DNA of 64,000 bases from Treponema denticola (GTDB lineage Bacteria > Spirochaetota > Spirochaetia > Treponematales > Treponemataceae): contig NZ_CP038800.1 of NCBI RefSeq assembly GCF_024400535.1, forward strand, positions 2,108,001-2,172,000, read 5' to 3'. Within the stretch, counting starts at the first letter, position 1. Every line of letters starts with the position of its first letter. Shown here in pieces: positions 19,262 to 28,684 of the stretch. Made by a program: the position numbers and the translations under genes. A model generated the notes under the pieces. That model was not told the origin of the DNA. It ran no database searches and was given only the letters and a program-made list of their open reading frames with translations.

Positions 19262-19290
19262 ATTTTATAGAAAAGAAGGAGAAAATTCAA
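19262..19290 (-). promoter_or_regulatory. Probable promoter of leuS
   Basis: TTGAAT (19285-19290) and TAAAAT (19262-19267) lie 17 bases apart on the minus strand, about 48 bases before leuS. Confidence 0.5.
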
Positions 19291-19295
19291 GTGCC

Positions 19296-19419
19296 GTCCA
19301 AAAATGTACATCCAGAGTACATTTTTGGACTTCGAGTGTTTTTGTCTCGCAAAAAACTCGGTGTCAAATGCGTACAAGGATGTACGCATTTGACATAACC
19401 ACGGACATCCTGAGTCCGT
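19296..19419. repeat. Cluster of intergenic hairpins
   Basis: Four inverted repeats are packed into 124 bases between the MCP gene and leuS. GTCCAAAAATGTAC (19296-19309) pairs with its complement at 19317-19330. A CGAG/CTCG hairpin with T5/A5 arms lies at about 19333-19359. GTCAAATGCGTACA (19363-19376) pairs perfectly with 19381-19394 around AGGA. ACGGAC pairs with GTCCGT at 19401-19419. One may terminate the MCP transcript, but the stacking looks like an intergenic palindromic repeat element. No coding potential is seen. Confidence 0.8.
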
Positions 19420-19441
19420 TTATGAATGTACATCTTTTTTA

Positions 19442-21535
19442 TTAAACTTTAAACTTTCCTACCTCTGCCGATAGGCTGTCTATATTGCGCTTATTCTTTT
19501 GGGTAATATCGCTTACATCCTGTACTGCATTGCTTATCTGAACAGCGCCAGCAGCCATTTCGTTCATGCTGTCCGTTATAACGCGTGTAAGAGCATCAAG
19601 TTTTTGCATTTCATTAGCAACATTTTCGCCGCCTCTCAGCATCTCGGCAGAGCCGTCATTTACCTGGTTTGTTACTATATTGATGTCACGGATTGCTGTA
19701 AGTACTTCACGGCTGCCGTTTTCCTGTTCCAACATAGCATTCATCAAATTTTGGCTCATTGTTTTTACCTGCTCGGATAAGTTGAAGATAGTGTTAAACT
19801 TATCCTCTGTTGTTTTTGCAGCATTCGAAAGCATTTCAATTTCTCCCGAAAGTATTTTAAGGGTTGCGGTAATTGTTTTTCCCTGAGTACTGGATTCTTC
19901 TGCGAGCTTGCGTATTTCATCAGCTACAACGGCAAAGCCCTTTCCTGCTTCACCTGCATGAGCAGCTTCAATAGCGGCATTCATAGCTAATAGGTTTGTT
20001 TGACTTGCAATATGCTGAATAACATTGCTCGCTTCCAAAAGACCGCCTGATTCTTCAGCTATGCGTTGCGTTACATCGTTTGCTCCGGCAACAGTTTCTT
20101 TTCCGTCGGCAGTGGCTGCTGCAAGGGTCTTTATAACATCGTTTGTTTTATCCAGAGTTTGCGTAATTGCAGCAATATTACCTACCATCTGCTCAATCGC
20201 TGACGAAGACTCTGCAACGCTTGCTGCCTGATTTTCAATACTTCCGTTAAGATTTTTTATCGTCCGGATAATCTCTCCTACGGTAGCTGCCGTTTCGCTG
20301 ACACTTGCAGCTTGGGTAAGAGCCTGCTTTTTTACTCCGTCGATATTTGCACTTATCTCATGGACGGCACTGGCTGTTTCAGTCATATTGCTTACAAGTT
20401 CCGAACCTGTATTTGTCATCTCATCACTGTTTTCTCCGACTATTTTAATTGATGTACCGATTTTTTCGATTGTTCTATTAAAGTATTCGGATAAGTCCGT
20501 TACCTCGTTATTTCCGACCAAGGGCAGGCGGACAGTTAGATCTCCTCCGCCTTGGGCAATTTCCTTGAGTGCAGACACCACAACATTTATGGGCTTTATC
20601 ATATTATAAGAAACAACAAAAAGTATAGCTAAACTTACTGCTAAAATAGTAAAACCTATAAGCAGCATTTTATTGCGCAGGGCATCAATACTTCCCATAA
20701 ACTGTTTTATAGGAGCCCTTATAATGACGGTCCAACCGGTGTTATCCATCTTTGCATAAGAGGCTATATAGGACTCCCCCTTATACTCATAAAACCCTAC
20801 TTCACTTTTTGTGCTGCTCAAAGCTTGTTGCATAAATTTTGCTAAAGAGGCGAAGTCTTTGTTTGTTTTTGCATTATTTAAAATATTATCCTGAGAATTT
20901 ACCAAATCAAAATTTTTGTGTGCTATTATCGTTCCGGTCAAACCTAAAATATAGCAATTTCCTGTTTCCCCGACTATGATATCATCAATATCGTTGGATA
21001 GATGTTCGGCCCCGATCGTGCAGTTTAACACGGCAACAACATTCTTATCTTTGCCGTACACTGGAACTGCAAAGACGAAAACGAGTTTATTAAGAGAGCG
21101 GGATAAAATGGGCTCGGATGCAAACCGTTTGCCGCTTACAGCGGATTTAAACCAGTCACGATCCTTTACCGATATAACTTGTCCGTCATTTGTAGTGCGT
21201 ATTCCAGAAAGATCATATAAATTAAGCTGTTCCAACCTTTCATTAAAAGAGACTTCATTATCCAATATATCGGCTTTTTCATTATATGGGACATTTTTAT
21301 CGGTTAATATAGGCATACGGGCTATTCCTTCTAAAAATTGAAAGAAAGCTATAACCCTTCCGTCTATAATCTCTGCAGTGTCGGCAGCCTTATCTTTAAG
21401 ATGAACCTCCACCTTTTCAGTTACGGTTTTTCGCGCAGTACGTACTCCCAAGACACCCAGCGTAAAACCTGCTATAAAAATCAAAGCTCCGACTATAATC
21501 AATAGCTTATTCCGCATTGAAAATCTTTTTTTCAT
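19442..21535 (-). CDS. Methyl-accepting chemotaxis protein
   Basis: This 697-residue transmembrane receptor has an N-terminal helix (about 8-30), a periplasmic double-Cache-like ligand domain (about 35-280, with [12 protein letters not shown] and [12 protein letters not shown]), a second helix (about 288-310), a HAMP domain, and a signalling domain with the conserved hairpin tip [20 protein letters not shown]. It would relay a ligand signal to CheA/CheW for spirochaetal motility; the ligand is unknown. AAGGAG precedes the ATG. It is flanked by the hairpin cluster downstream and about 330 bases of gene-free DNA upstream. Confidence 0.95.
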   Translation of the reverse strand: MKKRFSMRNKLLIIVGALIFIAGFTLGVLGVRTARKTVTEKVEVHLKDKAADTAEIIDGRVIAFFQFLEGIARMPILTDKNVPYNEKADILDNEVSFNERLEQLNLYDLSGIRTTNDGQVISVKDRDWFKSAVSGKRFASEPILSRSLNKLVFVFAVPVYGKDKNVVAVLNCTIGAEHLSNDIDDIIVGETGNCYILGLTGTIIAHKNFDLVNSQDNILNNAKTNKDFASLAKFMQQALSSTKSEVGFYEYKGESYIASYAKMDNTGWTVIIRAPIKQFMGSIDALRNKMLLIGFTILAVSLAILFVVSYNMIKPINVVVSALKEIAQGGGDLTVRLPLVGNNEVTDLSEYFNRTIEKIGTSIKIVGENSDEMTNTGSELVSNMTETASAVHEISANIDGVKKQALTQAASVSETAATVGEIIRTIKNLNGSIENQAASVAESSSAIEQMVGNIAAITQTLDKTNDVIKTLAAATADGKETVAGANDVTQRIAEESGGLLEASNVIQHIASQTNLLAMNAAIEAAHAGEAGKGFAVVADEIRKLAEESSTQGKTITATLKILSGEIEMLSNAAKTTEDKFNTIFNLSEQVKTMSQNLMNAMLEQENGSREVLTAIRDINIVTNQVNDGSAEMLRGGENVANEMQKLDALTRVITDSMNEMAAGAVQISNAVQDVSDITQKNKRNIDSLSAEVGKFKV

Positions 21536-21811
21536 TTGTTTTCTCCTTAAGTAAAATAATTCCTAATGTACGATTATGAAATTTTTATAAAACCTATAAA
21601 TACTATAGATGTTTTAAATAATTAAACAATTCCCCTTTGTCAAGTTTAGGATGTGCTAAGTATTTAATACCTAGTAATAGCGGGGGCTGGTAAGAAATTT
21701 AATTTTTAGTAAAAAACACCTGTTTCTACAGTGAACGGCATTATAAGAAAAAGACTATTCACTGTCAAGCTGATAAAGTCAAATAAACAAGACTTTAATA
21801 GAAAAATTAAC
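21536..21811. other. Gene-free region upstream of the MCP
   Basis: This stretch is AT-rich with no convincing ORF. On the minus strand TTGACA (21639-21644) with TATTTA about 18 bases on is a possible MCP promoter. An 8-bp inverted repeat ACAGTGAA/TTCACTGT lies at 21728-21735 and 21758-21765. Confidence 0.45.
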
Positions 21812-21852
21812 AATAAAAGCCATTAAAGCTTTAGTCTTTAATGGCTTTTATT
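21812..21852 (-). terminator. Terminator hairpin after the EamA transporter
   Basis: The perfect 17-bp arms AATAAAAGCCATTAAAG (21812-21828) and its complement (21836-21852) enclose a 7-base loop. The T-rich end of the stem provides a termination tract for the minus-strand gene. Confidence 0.75.
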
Positions 21853-21870
21853 ATGTAGTAAACAAAGATA

Positions 21871-22773
21871 TTATCTTTCTTTTTTTAAAAATGACAGCTT
21901 CGTTTCTGAGATTATAATCGCAATAAAAATCAAAATAAAACCTAGAACCGAATATAAATCCAGTTTTTCACCTTTAAAAATCACAGAGAAGATTATACCG
22001 AAGATAGATTCAAGACCTAAAATAATCGCGGCGCTTGAAGCGTCAGTATGCTTTTGACCTATGTTTTGCAAAAGAAGAGCAAGGCCTGTACAAATTGCTG
22101 CAAGATAAAGGACAGAACCGATGGAAGAAGAACTCCAAACTATTGAACTATTGTCTTCAAATAAAAGCGTTACAATCCATGAAATTAAAGCAGCCGCACC
22201 GAATTGAATAATAGTCATCAAAATAGGATCTTTTCCTTTACTTAAACGGGTAATACTTATAATATGGCTGGCAAAAAGCAGTCCGCTTAAGAGAGCGTAA
22301 AAATCTCCCATGGTTATACCTACTCCCGACGAAAGGACAAGATCATTAAATGAAACAAGACCAATACCCAAGATACATAAAATTGCAGCTGAAGCATTAT
22401 ACCTATCGGGTCTTACTTTATTTACAGCCCAGCCTAAAAACGGCACAATCACACAATAAGAGGCCGATAGAAAAGCGCTGCGCCCCGGAAGACCGCCGGC
22501 AGTTGTAACGCCGAAAGTCTGGCTTGAATAAGCTATAAAAAGGAAAAAGCCTACAATTCCGCCTCTCATAAGATAGTCCTTGTTTATAAGCCTTAATTTT
22601 TTATAAAAAACTATACATAACAAGAGACAAGCGATAGTAAACCTTAAACTTAACAAAAAATTAGGCTTAAAAAAATCGGTAGTTTCGCTCACAACAACAA
22701 GAGAGCTGCCCCATACAATGGCCACAACCAACAAGGCCAATCGAGATAAAACGGTAATCTTGGTATTATTCAA
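21871..22773 (-). CDS. DMT-superfamily (EamA) transporter
   Basis: This 300-residue protein has about ten hydrophobic helices in two homologous halves, with the EamA features VAIVWGSSLVVV near the start and GLESIFGIIFSVIFKGEKL in the second half. Family members export or import small metabolites; the substrate cannot be predicted. The start is a TTG at 22773 with AAGGA eight bases upstream. It is monocistronic, ending in a strong hairpin, with an insertion sequence upstream. Confidence 0.88.
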   Translation of the reverse strand: MNNTKITVLSRLALLVVAIVWGSSLVVVSETTDFFKPNFLLSLRFTIACLLLCIVFYKKLRLINKDYLMRGGIVGFFLFIAYSSQTFGVTTAGGLPGRSAFLSASYCVIVPFLGWAVNKVRPDRYNASAAILCILGIGLVSFNDLVLSSGVGITMGDFYALLSGLLFASHIISITRLSKGKDPILMTIIQFGAAALISWIVTLLFEDNSSIVWSSSSIGSVLYLAAICTGLALLLQNIGQKHTDASSAAIILGLESIFGIIFSVIFKGEKLDLYSVLGFILIFIAIIISETKLSFLKKER

Positions 22774-22938
22774 AATAAATTCCTTTGCATCGTCAGTAAA
22801 ACGGCAAATGCAAATGCCTCAAAAAGTTCCAGAACGAGCTTTCCTTTTTGAAAAAGGTTATTAAATTGAACCCGATTATACAAAAAAAGAAAAAAAAATA
22901 CAAGCCGATTACTTTAATATTTTAAACTTCATTAAACC

Positions 22939-24114
22939 CATGGAAATCAATTTTGTAATATTTTTTTGATAAAAGATATATCCATGAGAGCTTTAAACAT
23001 AATGTGTGACAAAGAAGATTTAGGTGCATTTTTTTGTTTGTATCGCGAGACCAAATTTAACGCCACTTTCCGTCCTATGTTCAAGGCTTGTTGTAGATTT
23101 TTATCTAAAAGCCGACAAAAGTCTTCTCTAAAATGAACATCTAATAACCAATGCATGGTTTCTACAACCCATTCTTTTCTTGCTATATCCAATAGCTGTT
23201 GAGCTGTAAGTTTTCTGCTCGAAATATAATAATGCCATTCATCACTCTTTCCTTTCTTACTCTTAAACTCTGAATGAATAGCTCCAATACAGCTTAACCC
23301 CTCCCATTCATCCGTATTATCCATCCAACCTAAATTAGTTGTGCAGAAGGCTGTTCGCTTTTCAACTCTTTCACGATTTTTTTCACTTTTACAAGCCGTG
23401 TCCATTTGTTTTCTTAGAATTTCATCTTGAACATATTCTTCAATATCCGCTTTTAATAAAGGCTGGTTCCCTTTTACCGACAATAAATAGTCCCCTTTTC
23501 CTTCTTTTATGATTTTTGCCGTTTCTTTTTGACAATTTAAGGCATCTGCAACGATTATATGCCCTTTTATATTAAGAGTTTTTATAAGAGATTGAACCGT
23601 AGGTATCTCATTTGTCTTTCCTTTAACACACTTTTGTGCCAATGTTATACCAAATTCTGCAACTTGTGCAGAGACTATGTGCAGCGGACTTTCATAGCTG
23701 CTCATTTTATCTGTTGAACGGATAGTTTTTCCGTCTATCGCTATTGTAAGAGGCTTTTCTGTACCGTATTCTTTGATAAGAGCTTCAGCCATATTCATAA
23801 AACATTCGTTTAATGAGTCTATGTTTATCAATTTAAGTAGACAGGTTAGCCAATAATAGCAAGGTATCTTTTTTTTATGCCGAATTCTTTATTGAGCCTA
23901 TCTTTTATAATGTCGGCAGTTGCCCATTCGTGTATTTCTCTAATGTTTTTACGGCCGCAAAGAAGTCCAAGTAGTAATATTTTTAAAGCTTCATTTACGC
24001 TGTAAAAATATCCGTCGTAATTGCTTATTATTTTGATGTCGTTAAAGTAATCAAATATATTTTCTATTTCCATACCTACATTATCGGCAGTTTTTAGTAA
24101 AATTGATTTCCGTG
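22939..24114 (-). mobile_element. ISAs1-type insertion sequence, 1176 bp, with 9-bp target duplication
   Basis: The left end starts CATGGAAATCAATTTT and the right end, read inward, CACGGAAATCAATTTT: 15 of 16 matching terminal inverted repeat bases. Immediately outside, CATTAAACC occurs as a direct repeat at 22930-22938 and 24115-24123, a perfect 9-bp target duplication that fixes the boundaries. The single gene inside is an ISAs1-family transposase (frame broken once). The element inserted between the EamA gene and the DUF4015 gene, ending 10 bases before the probable -35 box of the latter. Confidence 0.93.
22947..24073 (-). pseudogene. ISAs1-family transposase, frame broken at an A8 run
   Basis: The N-terminal part runs from an ATG at 24071-24073 (MEIENIFDYFNDI) and ends in a stop at 23846 just after GIKKR. 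The C-terminal part, from about 23831 to 22947, carries the DDE core: IDGKTIRSTD, HIVSAQVAEFG, VADALNCQ, LSVKGNQPLL and RKEWVVETMHWLLDVHFRED. The frames meet at eight A residues (23869-23876). A -1 shift there yields a continuous protein reading KIPCYYWLTCLLKLIN, matching what I recall of intact relatives. It could be an inactivating indel, a read error, or slippage. Starts upstream of 24114 lie outside the element. Confidence 0.88.
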
Positions 24115-24132
24115 CATTAAACCTGTAACGGC

Positions 24133-24161
24133 TTGCATATATCCTCAATTTATGGCATTAT
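24133..24161 (+). promoter_or_regulatory. Probable promoter giving a leaderless transcript
   Basis: TTGCAT (24133-24138) and CATTAT (24156-24161) are 17 bases apart, with TGG before the -10. The ATG of the DUF4015 gene begins at 24169, seven bases after the -10, and no Shine-Dalgarno is present. Confidence 0.55.
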
Positions 24162-24168
24162 TAAGCCC

Positions 24169-26234
24169 ATGAAACAATTTTATGCCTGCAAAAACCTTTT
24201 AAAGTTTTTTTTTATATTTTACTGATGCTTTTATTTATCCCGCTTTATGCCGAAAATATTTTTCTAGCCGGAAATGAAAACGGGCTATTTGAGATAGAAT
24301 ATCTAAAACCTAGAAAAATTTGGTCGGACGCACAAGTGTTTAAAATATCTAAGGCCGGAAATCAATGGCTTTTTTTAACGGATAAGGGCCTTGCAGCAAG
24401 TAAAGATTTAAAACAGTTTTACTACCTCAACGATAATCTTCCCAGAAAAATTATAAAAACAATAGGCCAAGACGGTAACAAAGAATTTATCGAAAAAATC
24501 CCTCAGCTTAAAGACTTGGAAGTCCATCCTTTTAATCCAAATATCTTCGTTACAGCAAGCTCGTCAAATGTTTTCTTAACCAGAGATTCGGGTAAAACAT
24601 GGACAGACCTCGGTTCCAATCATTATGTAAACGGCATAAAAGCCGTTTGCGTTTTAGATATGCCGAATTCTAAGGGTGAAAAAATATTAACAGTTTTTGT
24701 TTCTCATTCTTTATCCGGCCTGGCATGGAATCAGCCGGATATAAATTCCAAAGTTTGGAACGACATAAGCGATGGGCTAAAAAAAGGATCCGGAGGAGTT
24801 GAAGAAGTTTCAGATATAGCATTTAGTCAAAATGCTTCCGATTTACAAATTTATTGTACTCAAACTTTTTCAGGAATAATTTATAGATTGGATTGGAAAA
24901 GAAAATTATTTATACCCATAAATGAAAAAGAACAACAAAAACAAGAACTTGTCTGCATCGACAGCTTAAATATAATTGATAATACGGTCTTTGCTGTAAG
25001 CAATACCGGTTTTTTTGAAATGAATTTACTAATGCCCAAAACGGAAACCTTCGGTAATAAAAAATTATTTCAAAATTATAACAAGATAAAAAACTTTATT
25101 AAAAATTCAGCCTTTCTATGTGCCTTTGTTCCGCAGAAAATCAGTCCTCTCCAAGGCAATTTGATTTTATCGGAGCTCTGGCTTTTACAAAAAAAAGAAC
25201 ATTACCATACGGCTTATTTAAAAAAAGCCGATGGAAAAAAAGGTATATATATACCGGCACATCAAGCAATGGATGAAAAAAAATTTGAAGACCATCTTAA
25301 AACAATCAAGGATAATAAGCTCAATGCCCTTGTTATCGATATGAAGGATGAATACGGCTTTGTCCGCTATGAAAGTAAAAACGAAGACATAAAAAAATAT
25401 AACGGCATAAAGTATACACTGGATATTGAAAAATTTATAAAAAGAGCAAAGGCGGAAAAGATTTATCTTATAGCCCGAATCGTTGCTTTTAAAGATAAAA
25501 ATTTATATAGATATAATAACGGACAATATGCAGTTAAGGACAAACAAACAGGAAAGCCTTGGCAAGGCTATAATACCTATGATGGAGAAAAAGAGATTAT
25601 ACAGGAGCATTGGGTAGACCCATATAACGAAGATGTTTGGAAATACAATGTGGATATAGCCGACGAACTGTGTAAACTTGGCTTTGACGAAATTCAATTC
25701 GACTATATCCGTTTTCCTACTGACGGCTTAAACCTATCAGACGCTCAATATCCTGCACGAGAAAAAGGCATGGATGCGGTCAGTGCCCTGATGTCTTTTT
25801 TGGCCTATTCGCGCGAAAGAATTAAAGCTCCTATTTCTATAGATATTTACGGAGCAAACGGCTGGCACCGCACAGGAGCCCGCACGGGACAGGATGTAGA
25901 ACTTCTTGCAGAATATGTGGATGTTATCTGCCCTATGTTTTATCCCAGTCATTTTTCTCAAAGTTTTTTGGCTTATCAGCCTGCCGAAGAAAGACCTTAT
26001 AGGATTTATCATCAAGGTTCATATAGAAACAAATCGATTGCCCGCAATAAGGTAATTGTACGCCCTTGGGCTCAAGCCTTTTTTATTCCGGTTTCTTATG
26101 ACAAAAAATACTATGATGAAAATTATGTAAAACGCCAGATTTTAGGAATTAAGGATTCTATAGATGAGGGCTATATCTATTGGAATAATTCGGGACGCTA
26201 CTTAGATCTGAGACCTGACGGGGAGAGCTTATAA
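24169..26234 (+). CDS. Secreted DUF4015 glycosidase-like protein, signal peptide interrupted at a T9 tract
   Basis: The long frame is open from 24225, but that ATG has no Shine-Dalgarno and lacks a basic signal-peptide start. An ATG at 24169 begins MKQFYACKNLLKFFF and falls out of frame at nine T residues (24205-24213). One extra T would give a complete signal peptide ending LLMLLFIPLYAEN and a protein of about 688 residues. The N-terminal half resembles a BNR-type beta-propeller (TRDSGKTWTDLG). The C-terminal half is a DUF4015 putative glycoside-hydrolase domain (NALVIDMKDEYG, FDEIQFDYIRFPTDG). Polysaccharide cleavage outside the cell is likely but unproven. Its stop overlaps the next ATG. 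Confidence 0.8.
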
Positions 26235-27274
26235 TGACGGAACTTACAGCAGCTTCAAAAGAACTTCATTTTATACACCAATGGGGAATAGAAGTAATCA
26301 GGGCCGTACAAAATTTTTCGAGTCCTTTTCTTAACGAAGTAATGAAAATTTTTACGGAGGCTTCCACTTACGGATTTGTCGTTTTTATTATAGGCCTATA
26401 TCTTTGGTGTATAGATTATAAAAAGGGGCTTCATCTTGCCTATGCCGCTGCCTTTACATCGGGACTCAACGGAGGAATTAAGCGGATTTTTAAAATTCCC
26501 CGTCCCTTTGCTCATGCTCCTGAAATTATGCTTAAAAGCATAGGCGGTTTTTCAACACCTTCGGGCCATTCTTCGATAAGCGCTTTTATCTATCCGGCAG
26601 TTTTGTTTTATAAACCCTTTGGAGAAAACCTCTCAAAAGATGCCCAATCGGCAAAGCCTCAAAAAAGCGGCTCAGCTTCGGTTAAGATAAAAATAGCGGC
26701 TGCAATTGTTCTTCCTCTATTGGTAGGTTTTTCACGGGTTTATCTCGGAGTGCATTATCCGACCGATGTCTTATTAGGCTGGGGGCTTGGTGCATTTATC
26801 TTTTTAAGTATGATGTTTTTTCTTCCCGCAATCGAAGCAAAGCTTTCTACATTAAATAGAGCAGATGAGAGCGATGCCCAAAATATTAAATTCAAAAAAA
26901 CTGCATCTATAAGGTTTACCCTTGCGGCTCTTTTTTCGTTTATTCTCATTTTAATTTCGAGAGAAAAGGTAAATGAAGCCGGCCTTATACTTGGACTGGC
27001 TTTTGGAAATATCCGTATCCTTGAAAATTCCAAATATAGCTTTGATGCTTCTTCGGGAACTTGGATTCAAAAACTTTTACGTTTTATAATCGGGTCTGCT
27101 CTTTCCTGTATTCCGATTATGATTTTTTATCTTTTAAAAATAGATTCAAGCTATGCACAATACAGGCTCTACCGATTTTTGGAATTTTTTGCAGTAGGTC
27201 TTATTGCCTCAGGGCTTGCTCCGATAATATTTTGCCGCTTAAAAATTTCGGGAGAAGATAATGCAGATTGGTAA
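26234..27274 (+). CDS. PAP2-family membrane phosphatase
   Basis: This 346-residue polytopic membrane protein contains all three phosphatidic-acid-phosphatase motifs: KRIFKIPRPF (83-92), PSGHSS (109-114) and SRVYLGVHYPTD (167-178). The C-terminal half adds further transmembrane helices. It probably dephosphorylates a lipid phosphate such as an undecaprenyl or phosphatidyl species. Its ATG overlaps the previous stop as TAATG, and its end overlaps mnmE by 14 bases, so the three genes form an operon. Confidence 0.92.
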   Translation: MTELTAASKELHFIHQWGIEVIRAVQNFSSPFLNEVMKIFTEASTYGFVVFIIGLYLWCIDYKKGLHLAYAAAFTSGLNGGIKRIFKIPRPFAHAPEIMLKSIGGFSTPSGHSSISAFIYPAVLFYKPFGENLSKDAQSAKPQKSGSASVKIKIAAAIVLPLLVGFSRVYLGVHYPTDVLLGWGLGAFIFLSMMFFLPAIEAKLSTLNRADESDAQNIKFKKTASIRFTLAALFSFILILISREKVNEAGLILGLAFGNIRILENSKYSFDASSGTWIQKLLRFIIGSALSCIPIMIFYLLKIDSSYAQYRLYRFLEFFAVGLIASGLAPIIFCRLKISGEDNADW

Positions 27275-28679
27275 ATATGCTCTGGACGATCCTATAGCTG
27301 CAATAGCTACTGCCCTAAGCCCTGCAGCTTTGGGCATTGTCCGCACTTCGGGGAAGGGGGCGATAGACCTTGCTTCTGCAATTTTTTCAAAGCCCGAAAA
27401 ACTAAAAGAAGCTCAAGGCAACACTATCCTGCACGGCTGGGTTTTAGACCCCGAATCAAAAAAAGAAGTTGATGAGGTTACGGTCTGCGTTTATCGGGAA
27501 CCTAAAAGTTTTACGGGAGAGGATTCCGTCGAGTTTATCTGCCATGGCGGAACTGCCGTAGTTTTAAAAATTTACCGCCTTTTAATCGAAAACGGTTTTA
27601 GAGCGGCCGAGGGCGGGGAGTTTACATTCCGTGCCTTTGCGAACGGAAAGGCCGACCTAACGCGGGCTGAAGCTGTAAACGAAATCATCAATTCAAAAAC
27701 CGATATAAATATAGAACTTGCAGCAGGCCGCCTGTCGGGAAATCTTTTTTCGGGAATAGAGGAAATAAAGCACGGACTCACGGCTGTCATCGCTGCGGCC
27801 GATGTTGAAATAGAATATCCCGAAGATGAGGAAACAAGCCAAGGGGCCTTTTCCCCCGATTTGATTTTACGGATTATCGAACCTTTAAAAAAATTAGCCG
27901 ATTCATGGGCAGCTGAAAAAATCTTTATTCAAGGAGCTAAGGTTGTTCTTGCAGGTAAGACCAATGCAGGAAAGTCCTCTCTCTTTAACGCCCTCCTAAA
28001 AGAAGACAGGGCAATAGTTTCGGATATTCACGGGACTACAAGGGACTGGCTTGAAGCTTCCCTAAACTTTAACGGCATCCCCGTAAGCCTTTACGATACG
28101 GCGGGTATACGCTATACTCAGGATTCGATAGAAGCTATCGGTGTCGAGCGGAGCTTGGAGATGAGCCGGAATGCCGACCTCATCCTCTACCTTTGCGACC
28201 CTAAAGATATCTTGTCCGCAGGCAGTTTAAACAAGGATGATTCCGAGTTTATAAAAAATGCAAAGGCTCCTGTAATTACGGTTATCACAAAAGAGGACTT
28301 ACTCGATACCGAGTTAAAAGGAAAAATAAAAGAAATCTTAAAAGCCGAAAAAATTAAAGAGCCCATAATAATTTCATCAAAGGCTTCTAACGGAATTAAG
28401 GCTTTGTCCGAAAAGGCCTATTCTGTTCTTGCAAAAGATACAGGCAGCTCCGGCTTTTCAAAAACAGCTTCCCTCGGAAGTGAAAGGCAGAGGGATGCCG
28501 TTCAAAAGGCCTTGGATGTGCTTAAAACAGCCTATCAAAATTCTCTTGAAGGCTTTCCCCTCGACCTCATCGTAGAAGACCTTGAAGAAGCCTTAAGCTT
28601 TTTAGGCGAAATTACCGGAGAAGTCCGCTCCGACGATATCCTTGACAAGGTCTTTTCAGGCTTTTGTGTCGGAAAGTAA
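27261..28679 (+). CDS. mnmE: tRNA uridine-5-carboxymethylaminomethyl modification GTPase MnmE
   Basis: This 472-residue protein has the N-terminal folate-binding domain (PIAAIATALSPAALGIVRTSG, in shorter parts), central helices and an inserted G domain with AGKTNAGKSSLFN (P-loop), DIHGTTRD, DTAGIR and TKED. The terminal FSGFCVGK carries the conserved catalytic-region cysteine. With MnmG it modifies U34 of several tRNAs. It overlaps the PAP2 gene by 14 bases and converges on the ClC gene five bases away. Confidence 0.96.
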   Translation: MQIGKYALDDPIAAIATALSPAALGIVRTSGKGAIDLASAIFSKPEKLKEAQGNTILHGWVLDPESKKEVDEVTVCVYREPKSFTGEDSVEFICHGGTAVVLKIYRLLIENGFRAAEGGEFTFRAFANGKADLTRAEAVNEIINSKTDINIELAAGRLSGNLFSGIEEIKHGLTAVIAAADVEIEYPEDEETSQGAFSPDLILRIIEPLKKLADSWAAEKIFIQGAKVVLAGKTNAGKSSLFNALLKEDRAIVSDIHGTTRDWLEASLNFNGIPVSLYDTAGIRYTQDSIEAIGVERSLEMSRNADLILYLCDPKDILSAGSLNKDDSEFIKNAKAPVITVITKEDLLDTELKGKIKEILKAEKIKEPIIISSKASNGIKALSEKAYSVLAKDTGSSGFSKTASLGSERQRDAVQKALDVLKTAYQNSLEGFPLDLIVEDLEEALSFLGEITGEVRSDDILDKVFSGFCVGK

Positions 28680-28684
28680 TAAAC

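Noticed and set aside
24115-24148. Transposase start at 24148
   Set aside because: It lies outside the insertion sequence, whose right end is fixed at 24114 by the target duplication.
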